Assembly: GCA_000333855.2 (NCBI GenBank)
Contig: CM007327.1
Coordinates: 1 to 64,000, forward strand
Source of the DNA: Endotrypanum monterogeii
Taxonomy: Eukaryota > Euglenozoa > Kinetoplastea > Trypanosomatida > Trypanosomatidae
Reading direction: 5' to 3'
DNA length: 64,000 bases
Position 1 is the stretch's first letter, and each line of letters begins with the position of its first letter. The notes under the pieces are model-generated. The model worked only from the letters and a program-made list of their open reading frames with translations, was not told the DNA's origin and made no database searches. This document shows, piece by piece, positions 12,169 to 19,677 of the stretch. Made by a program: the position numbers and the translations under genes.

Positions 12169-13239
12169 TCTGACCGGTAACCTGATGTTAATGTCAAAAC
12201 CTTGGTCACGCGAGGCGTTCGCCGCGCGCAAAGACGAAACCCTCAGAAGATTCATCCAATGCCTCTACCGTTGGTGTGTAAAAGTGTAGACTGAGGAGAC
12301 GAGCAGTTTGATCCCCTGTCACATTGCAGCGCAGCGAATCTAGGGATAGACTGGGAGTATCTGCCAACACGTGTTTCCGTTGGTGTCGCGTGCCAAGAGA
12401 AACTTTCTGTGAATGCCAGTGTCTGTTTTATCACGATCTGAATTCGCTTAGAGCTGAGATGGTTCCACCAGTTTACGCGACGAGCACTGGTATTCCTTCC
12501 CCTGGTTACGGGCTACGTGGAAGCCATACACTGTGAAGCACTGTACTTCTTGATTGTACGCCTGATGGTTGGATTTTGCCCTGGTTGAGTGGAGGGGCGA
12601 CGTGGCGGATAATGTGCGGTGCGTTGGTAGAGCTCTTTTTCGAATTGGTTACTACTATCGGCACCGAATGTGCTGTACGGGTTCTCACATCGGCAGCAGG
12701 GTATGATGGTTGTAGCGTAAGTCTCTACGTACCGTGTGTCCCTCGGCTCAGAAAGCCATCTAAATTTATCAATGACAATGCGTTTCGGAGATCATCGGAG
12801 TAATGATAAATTGATTACTCGAGCTGTAGACCCATGTACCTTCCTGGGGTTTCTGTGTGACTATGAGTGTGTTGAGGGGGGTGGTCAAAGGTGAAGAGCA
12901 CACGTTTAGATTTGGGGGAAAAATCAAGTTGAGGTAATACTTCAAACATTAGCTTAAGCAACTTTACCTTCTCTTCTTCCAAGACTCCCACTTTTACCCA
13001 GCAAGGCTAGCTGGTTCGCTATGCTACAACACGGAAAAAGAGTCGGTGTACCACTTGACGGCTCTTTTATGGCATTCCCACTCTCGTATGTAAACGTGAT
13101 GAGATGTTTCATCTCATTCTCCATTTTAGTGAGATTCTCAGAGCGGTAAGCACCTCTATGTGAGCAAAGAGACTCGTGACTGTGCACCCTAATGTGGTCT
13201 CCCACTATTCCCAAAAAACGGCGCAGCCATTTTTCTTCA

Positions 13240-13274
13240 TGTTTCCTCTTGTCTCTGTTGGGATATATTTTTAG
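13240..13274 (+). promoter_or_regulatory. Predicted spliced-leader acceptor for the ISY1-like gene
   Basis: A T/C-rich stretch ending in TATTTTTAG (AG at 13273-13274) lies 48 bases before the start codon, the arrangement expected for trans-splicing. An mRNA cut here would carry the 12-codon upstream ORF at 13278. Confidence 0.5.
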
Positions 13275-13277
13275 CAA

Positions 13278-13316
13278 ATGCCACAGAGCGACCCCATTCA
13301 GAACATCGTCGGTTAA
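13278..13316 (+). other. 12-codon upstream ORF in the ISY1-like 5' leader
   Basis: ATG at 13278 opens 12 codons (M-P-Q-S-D-P-I-Q-N-I-V-G) and stops at TAA 13314-13316, 6 bases before the main ATG at 13323. It would be the first ATG of an mRNA spliced at 13274, so it may lower translation of the gene behind it. Confidence 0.45.
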
Positions 13317-13322
13317 AGTGCA

Positions 13323-14132
13323 ATGCAGGATAGATTAAGGGAAATCGAGGGTACGCTCGCTCGCACAAAAGAGCGGAAAAATACGATCCTCTACAAGCTA
13401 GCAAAGCGACGACAAGAGGAAGAGCGGCTTGCCAGACTGGGTGTAGAAAGGCTTCCTACAAATCCGAACGAAGTAAATGATGAAAAAATAATCAAATATG
13501 TTCTTTTCAGGTTGAAGCAGGAAATTGGTGACAAAACGGCACAGCTGCGGGATCCAAAGCTACTCAACATCGACAAAGATGGCGAGGCCGTTATTCGTGC
13601 AAAAAATGATGAGGTGAATAAACTGCTCTCTCGCAAATATCAGTGGGAAACACGCCTATCTTTACTCAGCGAGAAACCCATCGCAGCCTTTTCCCGGAAA
13701 AAAATCTTTTTCGGCTGCGCCAAAGAGCTACCTGAAGCCTTAATCACTCCAAAGCGCCAGCGTACAGAAGGCGCGCAGCACGATGGTGACGAAGAGGCAG
13801 ATAAAAGTAGCGACGAAGAGGAGCTCGACACTCAGTTGCCTGAAGGGGAGCTGTCTGCCACTAGAGACTTTGACTATATTGAAAAGGTAAAATGGCTGGG
13901 GACAAGTGCTGCAGATGCGGACTTGGTCCGGCTCGAACGTGAGGCAGAGGTGAAAATGCGTACAAAGGGAAATCACGTCACCACTCGTGTTGGTACTGGC
14001 ACCTTAGTTCTTTCCTATATAAAAGATGGAAAGCTAACCGTACCTGATGAAGAATATTTCAAGAATGAGCTGCTTAATAATCGGAAAAAGGCACTGCAGG
14101 AACGGTTGAACGTGCTTCGCCGTAAGAACTAA
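13323..14132 (+). CDS. ISY1: ISY1-like splicing factor (NTC-associated)
   Basis: ISY1 is a subunit associated with the Prp19/NineTeen complex in the catalytic spliceosome, in the nucleus. This 269-residue protein has an N-terminal charged helix (about 1-40), then two signature blocks of the family: N-D-E-V-N-K-L-L-x-x-K-Y-Q-W-E (from about 97) and K-I-F-F-G-C-A-K-E-L-P-E-A-L (about 127-140). A strongly acidic stretch follows (D-G-D-E-E-A-D-K-S-S-D-E-E-E-L-D) and a basic C-terminal helix. Length compares with 235 in yeast and 285 in human, but the start lacks the usual M-A-R-N-x-E-K-A opening. The ATG is certain as a codon, though the real start could lie elsewhere. First gene of the rightward unit. 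With trans-splicing dominant and cis-introns rare in these organisms, it probably serves both. Confidence 0.8.
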   Translation: MQDRLREIEGTLARTKERKNTILYKLAKRRQEEERLARLGVERLPTNPNEVNDEKIIKYVLFRLKQEIGDKTAQLRDPKLLNIDKDGEAVIRAKNDEVNKLLSRKYQWETRLSLLSEKPIAAFSRKKIFFGCAKELPEALITPKRQRTEGAQHDGDEEADKSSDEEELDTQLPEGELSATRDFDYIEKVKWLGTSAADADLVRLEREAEVKMRTKGNHVTTRVGTGTLVLSYIKDGKLTVPDEEYFKNELLNNRKKALQERLNVLRRKN

Positions 14133-14748
14133 GCTCTATTTTTTGCTCACTTATTAAGCGTGCGAGATTCCTGCTTCCGCTCGTGTCTCACGACAAACAA
14201 AAAAAAAACAGAAAGGTGCTCCCACACGTAAACAACATATTGGCTATGCGCTGAACTTGGGTAGTTGCACGAAGATTCGAAGGAATCCCTGGGTCTTCCT
14301 TGGTGAGCTTCGGTAAGAATACTTCGCCTGGAAAGTGGTCCATCAAGAAGAAGCTACATGGAAACCGCAAATTGAGGATTTCTAATATATATATATATAT
14401 ATATATTTATGTATATGTATTGCGTTTCTTTCTCGGCAGAGTACGACATAGAAGCATTCGAAAATGTCTTAGGGACTAAACCTTCATTTTTTCTTCTTCA
14501 CCATGTCTTGTGAACATGAATGGAATCAACTGATTCCCCTCGAAAAAGATACCGCCCTACAGTGGTGTGATTCAGGCTTTTCAGCCTTTGTTTTAATAGT
14601 TTTTGTCCCGTTTGGTGTATGAGCACCTAGTCAGTGCGAGTGTAGCCCTCTCCTGTTTTTTTTTTCTGTACACAACGGCTACTCTTGTATTGATATCCGC
14701 TGATTGCTAGTAGGTTTTAGTACACTCTGAAGTAGTTTACGTCTTAGA
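14133..14748. other. Spacer between ISY1-like gene and DOT1A
   Basis: 616 bases without a gene. It holds the 3' UTR, an (AT)n tract (14385-14406) and a T9-10 tract near 14660 that could serve trans-splicing of DOT1A, with AG candidates at about 14719 and 14747. Confidence 0.6.
14385..14406. repeat. (AT)n microsatellite
   Basis: 22 bases of alternating A and T. Confidence 0.9.
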
Positions 14749-15648
14749 ATGCCCACTCTCCGAGCGAAGAGGGCACGCCCAGACTACAGGTCAAAGCAGC
14801 CCATTTCCCGCTACCTGGTCTCTGACGCGGCGATCGGGAAACTTGTCAAGGACACATCAGCTAACACCGATGCTGCTCATCCAGTGACGCCGGGAGAGCT
14901 AGGGAGTGGGTCGCCACACGATCCTTTTCACCTCCCATTGCGATGTACTCCGAATTACAGTGGGTGCTTTCACTGCCGCACGGAGGAGTGCTGTTGTCTC
15001 GAGTTCGAAAAGGTTCTATCGAACGCCTACGCTCAAGTGTCCAAAAAGCGTGTAGTGGAGGTCTCTGGTGCGCGACAGCTGTGTGCAAAGTCGCTTTTGA
15101 CACCCTTTGTCACAAGGCTTGTGCGTCTTATGAACATTACTGAACAGGACACCTTTTACGATTTGGGCTGTGGTAATGGCTCTGTGTTGTTTCAAGTGGC
15201 GTATATGACTGGCGCGAAGTGTATTGGTGTAGAAATCAGTGAGCACAACGCTGACGTGGCACGTGAGACTTGGAGGCTTCTGAAACCTGCACTGGAGAAA
15301 AAGTACCAACGTCCGATGCCCACTGTGGAGATTATTACAGCAGATTTGGCGCAGTTACTCTCTACTCCAACTTACTTTGATGGGGAGGAGGGTCGAACGG
15401 CTATTTTGATATCGAATCTTCTTTTCCCGAAGCCCCTGACGCATTTTTTGTCGGAGCGGCTCCGTGCTGCTCCTGTAGGAACTCGTATCTTATGTTTCGA
15501 TGATTTGTATCCACACGCTCGGTCAGTGGCCTCGTACAGAGATCCTAACGCTTTTGAGCTGTTTGAGATGAAAGATTACTTGTGGCAGGAGATGAGTGTG
15601 GAGTGGTGCTCCATGAAGGGCACCTTTTTTATACATACGCGAAGGTAG
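14749..15648 (+). CDS. DOT1A: DOT1-family histone H3 lysine methyltransferase, probably DOT1A
   Basis: Transfers methyl groups from S-adenosylmethionine to a histone H3 core lysine (K76 in trypanosomes, equivalent to K79); nuclear. In T. brucei DOT1A gives mono- and dimethylation linked to cell cycle and replication control. The 299-residue protein starts at ATG. A basic tail (1-20) and a cysteine-rich stretch ([11 protein letters not shown], about 73-83) precede the class I fold: Y-D-L-G-C-G-N-G-S (about 137-145), V-E-I-S (161-164), and S-N-L-L-F (about 225), in the place of the DOT1 N-N-F-A-F loop. Choice of DOT1A over DOT1B rests on remembered synteny with cytochrome c1 in T. brucei and with the chromosome 7 copy in Leishmania. 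Confidence 0.85.
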   Translation: MPTLRAKRARPDYRSKQPISRYLVSDAAIGKLVKDTSANTDAAHPVTPGELGSGSPHDPFHLPLRCTPNYSGCFHCRTEECCCLEFEKVLSNAYAQVSKKRVVEVSGARQLCAKSLLTPFVTRLVRLMNITEQDTFYDLGCGNGSVLFQVAYMTGAKCIGVEISEHNADVARETWRLLKPALEKKYQRPMPTVEIITADLAQLLSTPTYFDGEEGRTAILISNLLFPKPLTHFLSERLRAAPVGTRILCFDDLYPHARSVASYRDPNAFELFEMKDYLWQEMSVEWCSMKGTFFIHTRR

Positions 15649-15917
15649 TTTTCGTGAAGCGCCAGTCGGTAACGTACTGCACGTCATGGCTGTCCTCTGC
15701 TTGGGAGCTGTCGTTTCTTCATTTTTAAAAATGTATCGATGATTTCTGTTTGGCAAACCGGTATGCATTTCCACTCCGGGTTGTTACTCCTCCATTTTTG
15801 TATGAATTTTTTTTCTGTGTTACGTCTAGACAAACAAAAAAACAGTGACCTATTGAAAAACCGTGTTTCCAAAGTTCAAGTCTCTTTGTTGGTTAAGGGT
15901 TGTTTCATTGCAGTGCT

Positions 15918-17364
15918 ATGGCGCAAGAGGTATCAGAAAGATTATTGCTACTGTGGACAGAAAAACGACTACTCGGAACTCTCTTTTTACTTCCCTCAAT
16001 CTTCTTGCCTGCTGGTAAAGCAAATACACTTTTATTTTTGAATCAATACTCCATAGCAAGGCGAAGTCTTGCTTTCGTATCAAAAAAAGGAAAACATACT
16101 TTATCGTCTGCTCAGCAAATACACTTCTGACAGACAACTGAAGTGGACAGCGGTGTTCATTATTATTTCATTTAAACTCATGTGCTCCATGTACACTGAG
16201 TTGCTCGGTTGCGGCTCATTTCTTTTTTGCTCCCTTCTGAAATGTTAGAGCCTAGTGCTGTGATACACGTCAAGGTTTATTTGGTCAGGGCCGGTGTGAA
16301 GTCAAACAAAATTTTCAAGTAAACGAAGACATGTTTATCGGAGGCATTTACATTGATGAGCGTGTCCATGAATGGTTGAATGACGCCAACTGCTTTTCTC
16401 GGATGCCTTCCTAGTCAACTGGTATGGCAGACTTTGATCCTTCGAAGTTAGTGATGAACGAGACGACTTCCCTTTTCCTTCGGGGGTGGATCATATGAGG
16501 GGAGGGCTCTTACTGCTGTTCGCCAAGTATTCCTTCACCACCTCATCAATATGACAAGCTATCGGTCGATTTGCCTGCATCTACGTTCAACCAGACTGTG
16601 GGTGGACTCGAGGGCAGCGTTTTCATCCAGTTTTTGGGTCCTGCTGTCCAGCAGTACTGCTGCATCGTTGGTGAGCCAAGCTCAAACAAGATGCTCGTAC
16701 CACATGAGGCTAACTCTCTGTGTAGATAGCTGTATCGAAAGAAGTGACTCTTCACCTCTTATGCGTTGTAGGGATTGACGACAGCAACGTTGTTGACGAC
16801 GACGCCAAGCGGCCTCCATACTCAAGGCTCGCATAACAAACGTTGACATGAAACTGAATGAGGATTGCCACCTTTTCTCCGATGGACTGAACACTATAAT
16901 GAATGTCACAGATATGTGTAGTTATTCAGCCCTCGACACTGCTTCTTACCAAAGAGTTTTTCAACTACAATCTTCGAAGCCCCCTGGAAGTGGGGAAGGC
17001 GAATATCCAGAAGTGTGCTCCTGTGCCGCGGAGAGATTAGAGCTGAAAAAAAGATACACATCGCAGCTGACACAACTATCGAATCACTTGCCGTCGATTC
17101 CCCTTCGCACCCCTACATCAATGAGAGGAGTATTATTTTTTTCCCATTCGGCCAGTCAATTGTATGACGGATGACCAGGAAGTGCGATTGTTTTTGTATC
17201 GCCGCGGAGGCTGTGCAGCATACCTGAGTCTGCTTTACGGTTCACATTTGTAGCAGTGGTGGCGGTATCATTTCGCCCAAGGTTAGTGAGTTCAGCTGTA
17301 GGTAGTACCTCAAGGATTCCCGTGTCGTAGCTACGAATCATCCGTGCAAGAACTACAACAGGGA
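15918..17364 (+). pseudogene. Decayed protein-coding gene of unknown function
   Basis: A clean acceptor (TTTCATTGCAG, AG at 15912-15913) stands 4 bases before an ATG opening 70 codons (15918-16130; M-A-Q-E-V-S-E-R-L-L). Beyond its stop, coding-like sequence goes on in other frames: 16242-16322 (V-I-H-V-K-V-Y-L-V-R-A-G-V-K), then a single frame from 16331 to about 17364 cut by roughly nine stops. That frame includes F-I-G-G-I-Y-I-D-E-R-V-H-E-W-L (from 16334), S-V-D-L-P-A-S-T-F-N-Q-T-V-G-G-L-E (from 16562) and N-E-R-S-I-I-F-F-P-F-G-Q (about 17117-17152). No family is recognised. It sits where related genomes may have a gene between DOT1A and AP-2 alpha. Sequencing error cannot explain so many breaks. 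Confidence 0.45.
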
Positions 17365-17421
17365 ATTCACCTGGTGAGCGGCGTAGTGACGCAACTAAAT
17401 TTTTAGTTCATGCTCGTATTC

Positions 17422-17427
<6 letters not shown>

Positions 17428-17462
<35 letters not shown>

Positions 17463-17478
17463 GTGTGTGTGTGTGTGT
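17428..17478. repeat. (AT)16 followed by (GT)9
   Basis: Compound dinucleotide tract: AT until 17459, then GT to 17478. Confidence 0.9.
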
Positions 17479-18087
17479 ATGTTTCTCTAGCTTTCAAGAA
17501 ATGTGAAGAACAGTCGATACGCTGCTACGAGTAGTAATGAGAGCAATACTGATTTCACAGCTTAGATTTTTTTTTTATCCAGTCTTTTTTCTCTCTACTC
17601 GCTTCTATATATTTCCATGGTCGTTGGCGATGGATGTTTTCTCCGTTTTCGACTTGGAAAAAAATAGGTCAAGAGAGTGAAAATTCCTTGCGGTAATGCA
17701 AGGTTTTTTATCTCGACAGATGGTATACGCAGGGATCAACTTCATAAGAGGTCTTTTTTCAACGCAAAAAGACAAAAAAAGTGGACGTGAAAAGCTTCCA
17801 AAGGCGAAATCACCAACTAAGGCTCTCATCCCGCTCGCTTATCGCGCACGATCATTTTTCTCGTGCGTGAGGTCTCCAGGGCGTTGATGCGTTTCTGTGT
17901 TATGGACACAACTGGTGCCAATCCACCTTCCTCTCTCTTTTCCCTCTTGATCCCGCTGGATGGTATTTGATGTCTGGGGTCCAACGCTGCTCTTCTGCAG
18001 TTTTTTTTGTAAATTCATTTTTGGCATAGAGGCACACACAGAAGACGTCTGGTTTCGCTCTGCGGGTACTAGGGTCTGACATACATC

Positions 18088-19032
18088 ATGGGCATAGATG
18101 CACTTTCCTCTCTCGTTGCCTGTGCGACACGGGTAGCTCTCAAGAGCGACGATCCACGGACGATAGAGGTCGCCCTTGATGACCTTGAGGAACAGATGTT
18201 TTGCACTGGGGGGTCGAACAAGGTAACGGCGGAGGTTATGTTAAAGCGCATACTCGAGATTCAAGCACTCTTGACCGAAGATACGGAATCGGGCAAGACG
18301 AGCCGGAACACTGAGCGACTACTCCTAGACGCAGTGGCGACACTTGGTGAGCTACTACTGAGTGCCGCAACTGGGCAAAGGTTCCGCACCAAGACAGCGA
18401 AGAGGATGGAGGACGTTCTTCTTCCCATTTTGTTTCTACGTACAAGCGTTACGCCATCGCTACTCAAGGAGCACGCGCTGAAGGCCGCGTGGTCAGCGTT
18501 TCAGAGCATCGGGTCTACTGAGAGTGAGGCAAAAGAAAAGCTTCGACGTATTTTCGTCTCATGGCACCGAACCCATGGCTGGGATTTTGCACGAAGCACC
18601 AGTGATGCTCTCAACGTGTCCATGACCACCTCTCTCCCTCAGGGGGCAGCCGACTCCACTAAACCTACGCTTGAACAAAAACATGTTTTCTGTGCACCAC
18701 CTACGCAGCCACCACAACAGCGGGTCTTTCTACGCGACATTCAGTGGAACGCTGTAGTGCAGAGAAATGCAACGAGCGGCATTCCAGCCTATATGCTCAC
18801 CAAACGGAGACGATGCGACTCCATTCATCATTGCGATGGGATGTCTGCTGCCCGCGCGGAGAAAACGACTCCAATTTTTTTGCCAACCACAGCACATGTG
18901 CCATCACTCACTGTCATAGATAAATCTAGATATCACAACCATTCGAGCGTTCTCGCATTGGACTCGCCGGTAAAGCGACGCAGGCGGGATTTCACTATTG
19001 ATGTGCCGCCGTCGCCCGATCGTCCAGGATGA
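18088..19032 (+). CDS. Conserved-looking protein of unknown function, probably nuclear
   Basis: 314 residues, ATG start at 18088. Residues 1-165 are helical in composition (L-D-D-L-E-E-Q-M at about 31-38; D-A-V-A-T-L-G-E-L-L-L at about 82-92; H-A-L-K-A-A-W-S-A-F at about 129-138) and faintly recall the TFIIS N-terminal/LW helical bundle, but not enough to assign it. The C-terminal half is low in structure, rich in T, S and P, with two basic clusters (K-R-R-R-C near 234 and V-K-R-R-R-R-D-F near 297) that look like nuclear localisation signals. No catalytic motif is seen. Codon composition fits its neighbours and the frame is uninterrupted, so it is probably a real gene. Confidence 0.75.
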   Translation: MGIDALSSLVACATRVALKSDDPRTIEVALDDLEEQMFCTGGSNKVTAEVMLKRILEIQALLTEDTESGKTSRNTERLLLDAVATLGELLLSAATGQRFRTKTAKRMEDVLLPILFLRTSVTPSLLKEHALKAAWSAFQSIGSTESEAKEKLRRIFVSWHRTHGWDFARSTSDALNVSMTTSLPQGAADSTKPTLEQKHVFCAPPTQPPQQRVFLRDIQWNAVVQRNATSGIPAYMLTKRRRCDSIHHCDGMSAARAEKTTPIFLPTTAHVPSLTVIDKSRYHNHSSVLALDSPVKRRRRDFTIDVPPSPDRPG

Positions 19033-19677
19033 GTAGAAAAGAAGTTCGCTCAGTTACTTAATTGGCACATGTGTCATGAATGGGAGACATGCATGATATT
19101 GTTTTGCTCATCCTACACATCGGCGTTGTCCATGTATCCCTTCCCCCCAAAAAAAAACAAAAAAAAAGAGAGATTATAGAAAACAGTAACTACAATGAAT
19201 TCCTCCCAGGAAAGTATGTCGAATAGGTTGCCTCTAAAACACGTTTGTCTCATATACTCACGCAGCTCTGATCTAACACTCATAATTGAATGCGCTCACA
19301 GCACCAATGAAAGGGCATACAATAGTCATGGCGAATCAGCATTAGCTCTTGACTTCTCTCGAAACAGCAGTGCATTGCAGCTGCGCCTCTTCTCGCTGTA
19401 TTTCTCAGCCCTATCACCGCACTTGTGTGTTCCCCCCTCCCCCCTTTACGCGAACCTACCTCTTCCCCATGTACCCTCCCCCTTCCCCTCATGTCTGCTG
19501 CACATCTCTTCACAACACACCTGTGCTGTGCTCATATCTGTTTTTTTTTCTCTGTGTGTGTCACCTTGTCAACAGCGGAAGCTTACTGTTTTCTATGTCT
19601 CACCAGATAAGCAGATCTGCACTATTCCTTAGTTTTTCTACAACCGCCGCCGCCGCCGCCAACCACCCACAGCGAAA
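19033..19677. other. Spacer upstream of AP-2 alpha
   Basis: 645 bases with no gene. A strong T/C tract with AG at 19574-19575 and a second AG at 19671-19672 are candidate spliced-leader acceptors. A (CCG)n run lies just before the start, at about 19642-19658. The plus-strand frame at 19195-19632 is pyrimidine-rich and not coding-like. Confidence 0.6.
19541..19575 (+). promoter_or_regulatory. Predicted spliced-leader acceptor for AP-2 alpha
   Basis: T9 with CTCTGTGTGTGTCACC leading to AACAG. Splicing here gives a 5' UTR of about 100 bases containing the CCG repeat; use of the later AG (19671-19672) would leave only 5 bases. Confidence 0.45.

Larger units (their letters stand above)
8514..13322. 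promoter_or_regulatory. Divergent strand-switch region, likely Pol II transcription start region
   Basis: The leftward gene ATG7 and the rightward gene ISY1 flank 4.8 kb with no convincing gene. In trypanosomatids such divergent regions are where bidirectional polycistronic transcription starts, with acetylated and variant histones. The stretch is AT-richer than the gene array, and has a 9-base C run (11808-11816) and a 10-base G run (12159-12168); G/C tracts have been reported in a Leishmania divergent region. Short related motifs of the form GGGGTCT followed by TTAAT/TTAAC occur at about 11192, 11434 and 12164. No tRNA, 5S or snRNA gene was recognised. The function is inferred from gene orientation. 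Confidence 0.7.
15649..18087. other. Long spacer containing a decayed gene
   Basis: 2.4 kb between DOT1A and the next intact gene. The central part (15918-17364) is described separately as a decayed reading frame. The rest is 3' UTR-like sequence plus an (AT)n-(GT)n tract at 17428-17478 and T-rich runs around 17570-17760. The AG after TTCTGC near 18000 is one possible splice acceptor for the downstream gene. Confidence 0.6.

Noticed and set aside
12954..13277. 107-codon minus-strand frame just upstream of the ISY1-like gene
   Set aside because: No family, no splice signal and position over the predicted leader; openness can be chance in AT-rich DNA.
8514..13322. tRNA, 5S or snRNA genes in the strand-switch region
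   Set aside because: No A/B box pairs or fold recognised by eye; a tRNAscan-SE run would be decisive.
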